Positions 10,737 through 23,972 of a stretch of 45,922 bases of DNA are shown here, in pieces. How positions within the stretch are numbered: position 1 is the first letter of the stretch; each line of letters begins with the position of its first letter. This stretch comes from Chlorokybus atmophyticus (Eukaryota > Streptophyta > Chlorokybophyceae > Chlorokybales > Chlorokybaceae): positions 169,638-215,559 of the forward strand of contig RHPI01000777.1 of assembly GCA_009103225.1 (NCBI GenBank), in the 5' to 3' direction. A program made the translations under genes and the position numbers. The notes below the pieces were generated by a model. It made no database searches. It saw only the letters and a program-made list of their open reading frames with translations, and was not told the origin of the DNA.

Positions 10737-12492
10737 ACAGCGATAACAAACGAAAGTTTCGATCCTGATGCAGTTCAAACGTAATTAAAAAAACATCAAA
10801 TATGTGTACTGGGTATGCAGCGCACGCATGCTAGCAGATCATTGCATGCGCACTCTGTTCCATCATGTTGTGTAGCTACTATTGGTTCATCTGCCTGACC
10901 TATATCGCAGATTACCTCGGACATTGGAGAATTGAGTGGTGCTACACAGCTACTTTAACTCCTTATTAAGCTCCTCCTCTTAATCCGGCTCTCGAGGGAA
11001 GTAGTAGTCTCCATGCCATGTCTTGTCAAGCTAGGCGCCTTTTCACATGTTCAACTACGTTGTGAGTGGGAATAACGAGAAGCTGTCAGATGCTTAGCGT
11101 GTGAAATCTGCAAGGCTTAAATACGCACATGGTAAATATGTGTGATCGACATGACTGAAGCTTCCTAGTCCCTTCAGTCTATGCCTCCACCATACTTAAG
11201 GAGACTTTAAAGCTCCCTACAGGCGCATCCAAGAAGGTCAACAATATTGTATACCAACCACAATATCGTACCAAGTCACCGGCCAGCCTATTAGAGGTCA
11301 CCACTTAACAACTTAACATTAAATGTTAAGCCCATACATGCCTTTTGCTTTTTACGCTTGCTTTATACAGTGGATTGAGTGAGACAAAGTCTTTGCACAC
11401 TCTTTACTATGATCCTCGCAGTGCACTTTTTGTGCCGAGTAGAAAGCATATTACGATTAGCCCGGTCGGTTGCTTGCGGCGACGAAGGCAAACCCAAAGG
11501 CTTGCTGATACAATCTCAACCTCTATTTAGCATGTCGCACAATCCCGGGGGACACCTTTGGTGCAATGGTACTCGATATTTTGTGTTAGCAAGTTTAATT
11601 CACCGTTTGCGGGTTATGCTGCATCATTTTGCGCTGCTTGCATGCTACGTACAATAAGCATGCATAAGGACATATGCCTCGTTCACACCTATGACTAATG
11701 TTAATAGCATAAGCTGCATCATTGCAATTGTACTGTTATCATGACACAGTAGTTTTGATTTGTGACTTTGGCAATGAAACATGTCAATGCTTGTGTGTAA
11801 GCATACCGTATGCTTAAGGTGACCTTAAGCTCGTTAAATGATATGATTGACGTTTGAAACGTCAGCCATTTGCAAAAAGTGTCCCCCCGGCTCGTGCTAC
11901 AGCGTGTGAGCATTATCTTTACAAACCACTTGGTGCCAAAGTAATGCACTTGCCACAGCGCCGTTGCTTATACTAGTAAGCCTAGTTTATCCAAAGCAGA
12001 CAAATTTACCTGAAACCCGGCGTTGACATAGAGTTGCTGCACGTTATCCATCATATTTGTGGAGACCCGGTAGGCACGGCCCGCGTGCTGTCTGCACCGC
12101 AGTGTGGACAGCTAAGGCGTCGCTGTCAGTTTAACGGCGCAAGTTTAATGCTCACCAATCGGCGAACACTTCTACCCGCTAGCAATGGCGACGCATGGCA
12201 CACAAGGTGAGATAGAGCACGTCATGCACCTGTGAATGCGCCACATCATGACAGTGCGAAGGGCGAGGTAGCGGCGCCTATAGGGGTTCATACGCCTCTG
12301 CCCTACCGCGCGCGCCGGCAATGGTGGTCAGGGAGCGCGTAGTAGCAGCATGCTGGGTTGAGAAAGGGTGGCTCATGGCCCTCAATTGCGGAGGCGGACG
12401 CACCAATTGCATATACCTACGTAAGTGCATAACACATATGCGCGGGCTAAATGTGTAATATGCTATATGTGTGCTAGATATAGCTTGTGTGT
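10737..12492. other. intergenic, nothing recognised
   Basis: About 1.75 kb of moderately AT-rich DNA without a convincing reading frame. It includes a short palindrome around 11811-11829 (GCTTAAGGTGACCTTAAGC). Confidence 0.5.
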
Positions 12493-12690
12493 GTGTGCTG
12501 GACATGAGTGGTTTACAAAGCAGTGTGAACCGGCAAGGATACCATGATGCATGCATGTATAGTAAAAGGAGGATTACGTTGTGGGTTGTGGGTGTGCACA
12601 TGCTTGATATGAGTGGTTTATGAAGCAGTGTGCACCGACAAGGATGCCATCATGCATGCGTGTATGGTAAAAAAAGGATAATGTTGTGGG
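12493..12690. repeat. diverged tandem duplication, ~95-bp unit
   Basis: Two consecutive units (about 12493-12585 and 12595-12690) share the order GTGTG..ATGAGTGGTTTA..AAGCAGTGTG..CAAGGAT..ATGCATG..TTGTGGG, with scattered substitutions. Confidence 0.75.
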
Positions 12691-12906
12691 ACGACAAAAA
12701 TTCTTCGCACTTGCTTTGCAAGTGAAAGGCCCATGGTGCCATGAGCTTGCTTAGTGATTAATCATGATTCTCCAATGTCTGAGTATGCTAGCTTGTAGTT
12801 TGTAAAGCACTAAGGTGCGAGAAGTTGTGCAAGCAAACCGCACACACGCGCACACACAAGCAATGGTACCACACAAGATGTTAAAGGGGGGCGGGGGGTG
12901 TGGGGG

Positions 12907-12980
12907 NNNNNNNNNNNNNNNNNNNNNNNNNNNNNNNNNNNNNNNNNNNNNNNNNNNNNNNNNNNNNNNNNNNNNNNNNN
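12907..12980. other. assembly gap inside poly-G
   Basis: 74 N bases with G runs on both sides. Any coding frame drawn across it is meaningless. Confidence 0.98.
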
Positions 12981-13535
12981 GGGGGGGGCGCAGACCAGCG
13001 CTAGGACTGATACAACGAAGGCAACTAGTGCTATAACTCAAACACACAAGGCAGCAGCAGGCAGGCAGGCAGGCAGGGGGCGGGGCAAGGGAGCACAGTG
13101 GTAACCATCTGCGGCGCAGATGCAGAGTCAGGCCATGCATGTAATGTGCGTCGCAAAAGTTGCAGTGATATTCCTGGACGTGGACCTGCGTGTGGACTGA
13201 AGTATGTTTACGTACACGTGTTGTGAGGTTTTTGCTGTGTCTGGGCTATCTAGTACGCTAACCTTATTCACACAATCACACTCACCAGGTGACCTTCCAA
13301 TTCTGGAAACATGATTGGCTTTAGGCAACACAGCATTAACGTTGCGGATCTGTACTATTGGACATAGCCAACCAAACCACCTGACAGGCACAACAAGTTG
13401 CCCTTACCTACATGATGAGCAATGGGCAGGTCATCTATCCAAACACCAATGTTTCACCTACACATATGCAGCAACCACCGCCCTGTTATAAACGAAAACA
13501 AAGTGGCGTTATATGCGCTACTTCCGCCTACCTCG

Positions 13536-16500
13536 CTAATGATTCAACTCATTTGCAACTTCACAAAACAGATGCTCTTTAAAAATGGTCAGCAACATCT
13601 CCCTTGCTTCCACTTCAGGGCAGCTGTTGCGCGCACGCCATGCCACGATCCCATCAGGTCTAACGAGAATGGCACCACCGTCCGACACTTCCCGCAGCTG
13701 TGGCCACCTACCATTGACATCTCTGTAGACCTCCACAGCGTCTGCCGGGCTGGGCTCGGAAGCAGAACTTGCGTCTGATGCAATGGCGATGGAGCGCAAC
13801 GGCATGCCTAGTTCAATCAATGAGCGCACTGCATGAATCCAAGGCAGACAACTGGCGCCAGCTGAAACAATGAGCAGATGCTCCATCCGGTTCGTTTGGT
13901 GAAGATCCAGCGTAGACAAGGTCTGGCCCTGTTACAAAACCAGGGAATAGGAGTCAACAATGTGATCATTGTACATGATAGGGTCGATAAGCATTAGCAA
14001 ACAACGACTCAAATTAAATGCTGTTTCAACATACCTGCGAAGAAACAAGCTCCAGATGTGGCAACCGACTCCCAGGTCTTGTTGTGGGAACATACTCGAA
14101 GGGATTAGTGCTGCTTTGTTGCTCGGAACTGTTGTCATCATACAAAGCACCTGCCGTATACCTGCAGCACACAAAGCATTGTACGCATTTTCAGGATCAC
14201 ATGAGAGAGTTCTACCCATCACAGAGCACGCGGGTGTGACAGGCAGCACAAAATGTGACAGCGCATACCGGAAACCAAGGTCTTCGCGAGGAAACAGCAT
14301 CCGCAAGGTGCGGCCGCGCTCAAGCGCAGCTTGGACCGCTGCCGCCCCTCCGCCAAACAAGCTACTTGCGGTCAAGAGCGTGGGCTGCAGCAGTCCCGTG
14401 CGCCCAGCCGACATGGCACTGTCTAGCAACCAGCTGCGAGTAGACTGTGGCAAGTAGGCTGCAGGAGATCCACTCATCACATTTGTCAACGTGCTGCACA
14501 GAACACGCGGTGTGAGACACTTGCATGCTGTCAGATTGCAATGGACGTGCATCAAGTAATCATGTTACTGTCGACGCACACCACAGGCCATACCTAACGG
14601 TATTGAGGTTCAGGCCAAGAGCATTGGGGACTGTGAGACCATCTCGGAAGTTGCGCACACTCAACCGGCTGGTGCCTTCTGCAATTGGTCGGCGCTCCTG
14701 TTCATAAGTCCGCATCAGGTCTTCAGTAGCCTGCCCGCTATGCACTGCTGCCAACTTCCAAGCAAGATTGTGCACGTCCTGCCACGCATAGCAATTCATC
14801 AGCCAGTGGCGCTGCCGCAACTGCAAGCAAACTAACTCATGCGCACAGCGCATGCAGTCAACCGCAAGACCTCTTTTGGCAGAGCGGAGCGAGCAAAGAC
14901 CATTGCTGCATGCACTACTGACCTGTATTCCTGTGTGCATGCCAAAAGCACCAGCAGGTGGGAACCGATGAGCTGAGTCACCAGCGAGAAACACACGGCC
15001 CACGGAGAGCTTATCCGCGACCTCTGCGCTCATGACCCACGGCCGCACAACCTTGATCTGAGAAGAGAACATACTTATGCTTGACTGGCACACAGCAAGC
15101 TGGAGCTTGAAGGTACAGTATATGACGAAAACCCACCTCCATATCCAAGTCCGGTACACCTGCAGCAGCTTTTATCAGCTGCATGCACTTGCCATTGCTG
15201 AAATCCTGCGCAGTCTGGTGCGGGGGATAGTAGGGCAGCTGTGCAACAAACTCTCCCTCTGTGATGTTGTGTGCAACCACCACGCAAATAACCTGTAACC
15301 AGGACTCCACATCAGCACCAACACCAGAACTGTATTGTTTACATGGTTGGCTGAAAACTCTATGCAGGACTACGACTGGGATTTGAAGTCAGGTGCAGCG
15401 CAGTGTTTGCATAAAATCACCTTTTGGTTGAAGACGAAGTACAGCATTCCAGGCCGCTCTCGTATACGCACGCCAAGGTCTCTGCTGGTGAAGTGCACAG
15501 ACAAAAAGTGCTGCAATGCTGCCTGACCAGTCATGCCCACCCCGAGCGCAGCCCGTATGCTTGAATTGGCACCGTCTGTAGCTATGAGATGCCTGCAAGA
15601 CACGCGCTGCCGCTTGCCTGCCACAGCAAGTGCTAAGTTGTAACTTGTTGCGCAAGTGTGACGTGATGCACTAAACCACAATTGCGGGTACAAAGCATGA
15701 GGGTTAAATGCAAACCTCCCATTCTTAGAGAGCACCCCTCTTCAAGTACCTTGTATTTGCAAACCTAGCGGTTCAAGGTCAACTGCAACGGTTGAAGGCG
15801 ACTGCGAATGGTATACGCATTGATGGCCAAGCAGGATGCCTGAGAGAGGACGAGCTTCGTCCTCCATCAACCTCTGCGGCGGGGTGAACGTGTTGTACAA
15901 TTGCCGCGCGCGCTCCATAAGCAGCGGCACAAGCTTGTTCTGCGAGAAGTGCGTAGGCTTGACTGGACTCACGTCGTCTGGAGGCTTGTCTGGCGCGCCT
16001 GATGATGAAATACTAGCATGACGCCTGAACACCAAGGCCTGCCATCCAGCAAAGACATGCACATGCAAACTTGACAACAACAGTGAAGACGTTGAGATGA
16101 TGATGTTGGGCCCAGCCGTTGGATAGTGAAACCTACCGTCTCTCCAATGGTCGACGGAGCCAAACACCTGGCCCGTCATCGCTGTGCAGTACACAAAGCG
16201 GCGCCACTCATCCAAAGGTGGACTAAGCTGCCTTATCTCATCCGCCAATCCATCCAGACTGCGAAACACCTGTGCAATCGCAATGCACGCGTTCCCAAAT
16301 AGTGTCTGTGTTGGCATTCCACCAATAATACTAAGAAAATGGGGCAGACCTCAAACGCATGCAACCACAACGCATACACGTTTCTGAATAGTGTCTGTAT
16401 TGGTAGGCATTCCGTTGGGCACTACTGACTGAATGGGGCATAATACAAATGTATACAACTACTAACAGTCCAGTCCATGAAGGCAGCGATCACAAGCAGC

Positions 16501-16931
16501 TGAATGATGCTTACTTCCATAGACCGGTAGTGTATGAAATGTGCTTGTGGATGCAATGAAGGCCGGATTGACTTCTCCACGAGCAGTGAGCGAACCCCTG
16601 GCAAACAGGAACAGAGCAGTGTTACTGTCCACTGTCACAGCAGCCCTGTAGGACGCCCTTACAGCAACACAGTCAGCATCAACGAACGTTGTCACGTACC
16701 ATACTTGCTGAGAAGGATCGACAGCGTCAGCCCCACTGGCCCAGCACCGACAATTACCACTGGAACGTCCACATGGTCGCCGCCATCGGCGAGGGCCATG
16801 GAGGAGGCCGAGGACATGGACGACGATGTAGAAGCCGTAGCATATGAGGCAAAGCTGTGGCTTTGACGAAAAGCTACTGCGCCAGCGAGTTGCAGAGCTC
16901 TTCTAGAAGCTGCTGCTGCTGCCAGCTGCAT
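13536..16931 (-). CDS. FAD-dependent aromatic-ring monooxygenase (class A flavoprotein, phenol hydroxylase-like)
   Basis: Eleven exons join with consistent GT-AG sites and phases: 16931-16700, 16597-16515, 16269-16137, 15998-15750, 15632-15421, 15292-15137, 15057-14923, 14778-14594, 14493-14269, 14161-14035 and 13928-13536, giving 709 residues. Residues 1-50 are Ala/Ser/Arg-rich with few acids, like an organelle transit peptide. The FAD Rossmann motif is GAGPVG (62-67), the DG motif ATDGANSSIR (around 252) and the second FAD motif GRVFLAGDSAHRFPPAGAFG (GD at 381-382). These three motifs define the PHBH/PheA/MhpA family, which uses NAD(P)H and oxygen to hydroxylate aromatic substrates through a flavin hydroperoxide. 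The last exon matches the thioredoxin-like C-terminal domain of phenol hydroxylases. The substrate cannot be read from sequence. The fifth exon's acceptor (15632) is weak and is the least certain junction. Initiation is set at the ATG at 16931. Confidence 0.88.
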
Positions 16932-19189
16932 GGCATGACATGCACAGCTGCTCGGCCGCCTGCCCACTTGTGCGCTTACTCGCTTGCTTAGACGCTGGAC
17001 AGCAGCTTAACACAGGCACAGCATGCACAACTAGCTCTTACTCAAGGCTGAAAGCTTAAGCACCACTGTCGATGAGCAGCACCGGAAGTAGCAGCAGAAC
17101 ACAAACCCTGAGTGCATGCCACCGTGAGCCGCCGAGCTCGCAGACAACAAACACAGTCTCACTTTGACTGCACTACTCTGACTGAGACTCTCATACACGC
17201 ACACAGTCACACACACCTACTCAAGTTGTGCAAGTCAACTACGTGCATGAATGCGTAGAGCCGCAGGCTGCCACCGATAGCCACGATGCGCGTTCCTGTG
17301 CACTGGTACCCTTCCAGTCCGTGGTAGGCCTAGGTTGGGAGTGTGTTTTGCGGCTGGTATGGGCCGGATTTCCCTTTTACCCACGTGGCGCGAGATCGAT
17401 TGAGCCTCGTCTGCCCCAATCAAGCAGGAAGATTCCTTTCCGGACTCTCTATTGGAAGAGGGGACCCCGCGGCCCGCGGGCTCTGGTTGGCGGCGCGATT
17501 GAGGTGGATTGAGCGCCACTGGCAGGAAGATTGCCGCGGGATTGGCTAACTAGGCCGAGCTGCACAACAAAAAATCATTCAATCATTGCCTGGAAGCAAA
17601 AATCATAACCGTGAGAATCAGGGCGTCTGAATACCAGGCCCACAGCATACCAGGTGATACGCCCTACCTGCCCTTTAATCAATCAAATTGAGCGCTGTGA
17701 GAGGTGCTTTAGTAGGGCGGCCCTACTAGGGCCTATGGAACACGCGATACTGTACATGTTGGAAATTCTCGATACGTCCTCATTGTATGACTGTGTGGAA
17801 GCGCCTGGACAGTATGGCGTCAGGGATATTATGAGGCTTGATTTGCGGCTAGTGACGAGTAGTGGCCCGCAGTGGGCCACCCACTAATGATTGACACCTG
17901 AATATCCACTGGCAATCGATGACCTGATTTGGCTCGGTGATAAGTAGTGGTTGATCGACGGCAAAGCCGTCAGTCCGTCAACTCCAAACGACTGATTGAG
18001 TAATCTACAGTCAACATGTGGCTGTGGGCGTGTTTTGAGTACGAGATTATTACACGCTGGCCGCATTGGCAGTGCGGACGTCACTGCCAGGCTTACCACA
18101 AGGTGAGATGTGGAGCGCAGCAGCCAGGCAGCGCATACATATCCAGCCTGTATAATGCAGGTAGGAACTCAGTGCAGCACAATTGGCTCATAACTTGCGA
18201 GTTGGAGTTGCCATGCTCAATGTAGTAGTCAATGTGAATGCATTATACATAAAATGCACGCATAAAAGTGTATGCATAATCAACTCAATGGGTAAGCTTA
18301 CTCATATCATGTGTTTGAGCCGCGAGAGTGCGATTGCTTTGTGGAATGAACGTCCATGCTCACTTTATCTCCACAAGCCATTGCCGCAAATTTCAAGACA
18401 CGAATCGGGGGGGCCATCAACCTTCTCCTCGCCATTGCAAGCACGTAACTTGTTACTCATGATATGTCCGTAAGTGGCTGAAATCTTATAATAATGAATA
18501 AATGATTACATAATGCTTATACAATATGGTATATCTGTCCGACGAAAGGCTCACGAATCATAAACACGTGCATATACATAATTTTATGCATGTGTCCATA
18601 TATAAGATCAATGTGTATTTTTCATAGCATGTCTGATGATACATAGATTATAGTATATGATTATATATAAGTGCATTATTGACTGCTTGATGCAGGTTTA
18701 TGTAAGCAAGATGTCATTGTTAAGACAATATCGCTTTCTGTAGTTATTGGTTTTGTTAGCAAATATTAAAATCAACCGATAAACGCACTTATACTCAAAA
18801 AAAGCATTGCTCGGTGACGATATTACACTAAGTTAACAAACGCAAGCAGGCCTAGCTTGTGGCCCACAATTGTTGAGGGCCACAACATAGCTACGTTGTA
18901 GCTGGTCTACTTGTGCATCCAAAACAACCAGTAAATTAAAAGCTTAACAATATTCTTATTACGACATCAATGTGTAATAGCTGCAGTGTGTAGATAAGGC
19001 GTGCCAGATTTATTTATGCCTTAAAATTCTAACTTTAAACGTGTAGGCGCCATTTTTAGGAACTTAGTGCCATATATAGTGTTGCTTCAGAGCGCGGAAG
19101 CAGCCGACATCCAGCACCTGCAAGGTGTGCTGAATTCAGGGTGCTCACAAGTGACTTTGCAGCATTTACTTGGCATTAATGCATTGCAC
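16932..19189. other. intergenic, nothing recognised
   Basis: First part is GC-rich and presumably holds the monooxygenase promoter; after about 18.2 kb it becomes AT-rich. Short open frames (e.g. 17228-17512) lack motifs or splice partners. A perfect short palindrome AGTAGGGCGGCCCTACT lies near 17.71 kb. Confidence 0.45.
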
Positions 19190-20231
19190 TAATCTGCAGC
19201 CAATGTGTCATGTGCGCAGGGAAAGTCAGCAAGTTCACATCAGTGTTCACTACTCGCTATAACAACTCCAAGTTCATGCGAGAACGGCCGTCCAGTGACA
19301 GGGGGACAGATCTGTCCACGCTGGGTCCACCACGTATGTGCGCTAGAAACTTTAAACCAGTCCACAAACAATTTAATGGTTATGTACGCATTCTCTTGCA
19401 TGCGCATGAAGCTCTGACAAGAGCAGCATTTATGTATTTTTTTGTGACCATGAAGCGGGAACCTTTCCGGAAATACATGGGTGGCATCGAATTGCTAGCT
19501 GCGCTAAAGCAGCCCTTGACACTCGTGTGCTCTTGGCTCCCCTCTTGTTTTATAGTAGGCAATTTTGTACCCCTTCTTGCAGATTACCTTGACAATTGCT
19601 GCGTCACATGCATGCATCAGCTTGAGTTTTCATGCAACCAAAGCTATGAGCATGACTTACGCATGCCATCTGGCTCGAAGTTGGTCTCATCCGCAATGAA
19701 GATGCGAGAGAGGTCATTAATATTCATCTTCTTTAGAGACCAGATATACAATTTAAAGAAACCTTCCATATTCTCCCAGTACACGCTTGCCACATTCTTC
19801 CTGTCAAGACCCTCAGCTACGCGCGATGCCAGCTGATGCCGACTCACCTGCAAGCGCAACCACTTGTAGCGGGGAGTGCCAGCTGCCTTAAACCTCCTCG
19901 AGGTCATTCGGGTCACCCACGACCAAGCAACACAATGCAACCGAGTACAACTCTCGCTTAAGTTAAGCAAAACGTACACACAGCTTGAAGTATATGCAAC
20001 ACACGACCAACAACTCTGTGCGCACTTATTGAAACAGGGTAGGGCGGGTGACCTGAAACTTGTTGTCGGCCAGCTGATTGATCTAGGCCACAAGCTCCTT
20101 CTCCCCCTCCATCGTTAGCACATTAGGGCCCAATGGTGGGCAGACGCAGCTTGTCCGAGAAGCGAGCATAGTTATACAAAGTGGACTTGGCAACTGCATG
20201 CCTGCCTTCACATCATTAACAGCAACCCGTA
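19190..20231 (-). pseudogene. pogo-type (Tc1/mariner superfamily) transposase fossil
   Basis: Minus-strand pieces in family order but in several frames. A psq-like helix-turn-helix lies near 20150-20230 (VAKSTLYNYARFSDKLRL). A CENP-B type HTH follows near 20046-20120 (TMEGEKELVA, then a TAG where the family has Trp, then INQLADNKFQVTR). A linker with RVAEGLDRKN lies near 19800. DDE_1 catalytic pieces follow: IFIADETNFEP (first Asp, ~19670), VKGCFSAASNSMPPMYFRKG (~19500) and VPLSLDGRSRMNLELL (second Asp, ~19290), then FPAHMTHWLQ. The usual DGHxSH has become DGRSRM. Transposases of this family cut and paste DNA at terminal inverted repeats. Stops, frame changes and motif decay show it is inactive. 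Its outer repeats were not found. Confidence 0.75.
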
Positions 20232-23200
20232 ACATCAAGAAGTTCAGCATCACCACAATTGATGTCTTGCATGCCTCTGCACCGTGTGGTGCTCAAGCAA
20301 CTCTTAAGAGCAATCTTGCTGCACCAGCGTTGATTAGGGCGAGGGGCAGAAGTTGTGCTGCATGCTCTTCTGTTGTCACATGTAGGGGTAGACTCATAAT
20401 ATCATCAACAGTCAGCCAGGCATAACAGACACTAGCACAAATATTTAGTACTACTTAATATAATATAATATAATATAATACTTGGTATATATTAATAATA
20501 CTTGGTAGTATTATTATTATGCAGTACTACTCGAACACATCAGCACATAACTCCGACTGTGTACTTGTCATGCGGAGTGACGCTCACCTCATCTTTGTGT
20601 GTGCCTCTTTACGTGCCTACTTGCTGACTTGCATGCCCATCCGATGTGCCCCTTGTGTGCACCACGTATAACCCCCAGCCTAAATGCCACAGTCTATAGT
20701 TGCATGATACGAAATACGATTATGAATACGACATGACATAAATATGAGGTATTTTATAGTAATTTTACATATTCAGATTAAATACAAATCAGATGCGAAT
20801 TGTGATACGACAATGCATTGCACTATATGCTATCAATAATAATGACAACCTGCAACGTATGCAACCAATTCAAACCTAAATACCTTACCACAACCGCCGC
20901 GTGCAGCGCAACTTCAATTATGTGTGTACACACACGATATGTAAGTGCAATTAATTGCATCATGTAAGCACTGAACTTTTCATTGTGATAGTACTATCAT
21001 AGTATTTCCAACTATTGAATATATACGATGAAATACCAATATTGTCAAGGCGGATTGGATAGTATGATGCAACTAGGACACAGTCTACAACCCCTTGCAA
21101 CCCACCGTAATCTTATTATCACACCGCCGCCAGTATACAACCACAGCACACCCACCCAACACCCAAGAACCCTTATCTGCAAACTCTTAATAACAGTTGC
21201 AAAAACCCGACTCGCACTTTCACATTCCCCACCACACCTTCTAAATGGCTGACCTATCAGCAAAACCCTTTAAAGAGGGTTAAGTCGACAACAAAAGCGA
21301 CCCACAGAGCTATCAACCATCTTTATTGGCCAAGCACAGCTTAATCCGTAAGAGTTCAAAGTGAACTAAACCGTGCTGCAACATTCAAGATTAAATACTT
21401 CACTGATTGCATTGGCGCCAATACGCGTCCAATAGGGTCGAAACTTGGTGAGTGTACTTGGTTGGCTCTTGTGCGCCTATTGTGCCTATGCGCTAAAACA
21501 ACAAGCACTCGAATCTATCGCCAAATGCAAAAATCATAGCGCTATGGGTGTGAGCTGTCCGAAATCAGGCAGTTGTTCGAAGTGGCAAACGGATACCTTG
21601 ATACCCTAATACCCTTAAGTTAGGGTCCCTAAGTACAGTGTGACACGGCCATTACAAGTAGTTGCAGTGACACGTTAGGTACTGCAAGGTAGGTGGCCGT
21701 TTCTTGAGGGTAATCACAGGTATTACCAATCACTTGCTGTCAATGTTAATTGACGCGATTGACATGTAATGATCAGTCACTTACCACCAAAGCCAGGTAA
21801 CTAATAGGTAATTGACGTGATTGAACATTTCAGCAAGGTAATTGAGTAGTGGTGACAGATGAGACTAACAGACACACATCAGTCACTTGTCATTAAACCA
21901 GCGTGATTAACAATAACTGAGAATCGCAGGCTGCCATCACATCAAGGTGTTTCAGTAGTGACAGATGAAACTGACAGGTGCATTGCCTTCGGATTGAAGT
22001 AACGGTACCTAACAGGTCACTGCGCATGCTGTAAGTATAAAGTAGTTAGCAATTAGGTGACTGATTAATAGCTGTAAGGCCGTGGTAACATCCTGCGGCG
22101 ATACTCCAAGTGGCGTGTGTGTCAGGATAATTGTCAACACGTGACATCGGGAAAAACAATGATGAAGGCACAAACGGAAGTGAGACTGTGGTAGCCTGCG
22201 GCAATATTCCAAGTAGCATGTGTATTGTTTGGATACTTGTTAACATGTTACATCGGGGAAAATCAAGGGTCATTGAGGCAAGATATTCTCGCAACACCAT
22301 TGTGAGAATTATTTGTTTTTGCTGGCATCCGAAGTTCCGTGCGGATGCCCCCGATCACGCCACTTAGCCACGATATCCGCTGCAGTGGTATTGGTAACAG
22401 ATCCAATTCATCAACCTATTAGTTAAGTAGACGTTTGCAAAAATAATTTATCACGCATTTTAGGGCGGCGGTTATGTGGTGGGGGTGACGGTGCTGAACG
22501 CTGCGAGCGGTGCAGCGGCCCACCGCACCGCTGCAAGGACAACTTCTCACACATCTTACCATGTTTTTGGCGGTTGCATGGTGGCGGCATTAAACACAGG
22601 CGGCGGTGCAGCGGCCCACTGCACACCGCCTCAATTGGTAACTCACTCGGAGTTAAACTGGTCGTCGCTGCTGTAGGATGGGGTGGGTATCATGCATTGA
22701 GCCATAAGGAGATATTTTTCGTTGATATCCTGCAAGGTTGCCCTAACCTTACTGTCAGTGTGAGTTCTTGCCAATGGGTGCCACCTTGACAAAAATGTAG
22801 CATTTGCAGCAAATTATGTATATGCTCGCATCGCTCTGCATTTATATACATGCTTATAAAGTGACTCTTAATTTACGTGCATTCTCCTATTGAACGTAAA
22901 TCTTAAAGATATGTTATAAGAACCAAAGCACTAACAGGGACATCATGCGACGCTGAATGATCGGAGAAGTCGGCCTCAAGTTCGTTATTTATATAATAAG
23001 TGAGAAGGACTAAGTGAAAGTTTTGCATAATGATGATGTGTAACACTTGACATGCGTGCTCCGAGCACGTGCCGTAAGTGCTACACCATGAATATACCAT
23101 CGTGAAGTGAGTACTGACTTTATGATAGAGTCAGTACCCACAGCATGAACCAGTTCTTGTGCACTAGCTGTGCAAGGACACGTGTGCACCGTAGCTACAC

Positions 23201-23690
23201 ATAGCAATCTAGGGTACGCCACATGCACAGGTGCCAGAGCCTCGGTGACATGATAACGCAATATGGATGGGGCTGTGCGCCTGAGTATTGCCGGCAGCAT
23301 AGCTGGCGCAGCAGGCGGAGCAGGTGGGCTGCTTCACGTTTTGCTTTTTTCCATCCTCAACTCATTACCACACATCATTAACAACCTTCATGCAATACGA
23401 GTGAGATCTAGCTGGTCGCATGGTTGGCTAGTTTGCTTGTTTTCTTGTCTATTGTTGCACTATTCGGGCCTAGACGTCCATGCTAGTTTGCATGGGTCAA
23501 GCCGCTCCCCTGGTCGGCTGGCCTACTGTGCGGGACTGATTTTGCTCGTGACATCGTAAAGTTTTTCAGAGCTGGAGCCAAAGCTGAAGCTGTAGTAGCA
23601 ATGATTGTAGTAGCTATACTATAGCAGCAGCAATATTTGTGTACTGCTACGGTTGTGTGTGCATACACTTGTATTACAGCATCTAAGCTT
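20232..23690. other. intergenic, repeats only
   Basis: 3.4 kb of AT-rich DNA with a TAATA microsatellite (20455-20480), a tandem duplication near 22.1-22.3 kb and a second diverged ~105-bp duplication near 22.46-22.63 kb (shared GCGGTGCAGCGGCCCA). A plus frame at 23263-23559 starts with a Gly/Ala-rich stretch but has no recognised homology. Confidence 0.45.
22083..22281. repeat. diverged tandem duplication, ~105-bp spacing
   Basis: About 22083-22171 and 22189-22281 share TGGTA.C..CCTGCGGC.ATA.TCCAAGT.GC.TGTGT, then TTGT.AACA.GT.ACATCGGG.AAAA. No coding function is seen. Confidence 0.7.
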
Positions 23691-23828
23691 GCACGATGAT
23701 AGCAAATGTTTATCACGACCACATGTTGCTCATCTCGTCGCTTGCTCAACTAGATCAAATCTTGGCAGCGAGTCTTAGCCGTGGATGATGTCCTCATCAA
23801 GGCTATGCTAACAGCATAGGCAGTTTGT
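23691..23828 (-). repeat. split direct repeat B2 (outer copy)
   Basis: About 138 bp from GCACGATGATAGCAAAT, matching 24291-24417 with substitutions and a ~9-bp indel. It contains a perfect inverted repeat CTATGCT-AAC-AGCATAG at 23803-23819. Confidence 0.85.
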
Positions 23829-23972
23829 CATGCACATCGAACGGCTGAGAGTGTGCGCTAGGCCACGTGAGCCTTTGCTGACACGTGAACGGCGCTGCGT
23901 AGGCCCTCCGACACCCGCTGCAGCAGTAACTAGCAGCGGCGGCGGCGGCGCAGGGTGGGTGGGTTGTGGCGT

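Noticed and set aside
19210-19836. 208-residue plus-strand frame
   Set aside because: It lies over the minus-strand pogo transposase pieces, which carry real domain motifs; the plus frame has none.
23263-23559. 98-residue plus frame with a Gly/Ala-rich start
   Set aside because: No homology, splice partner or codon evidence; could be chance.
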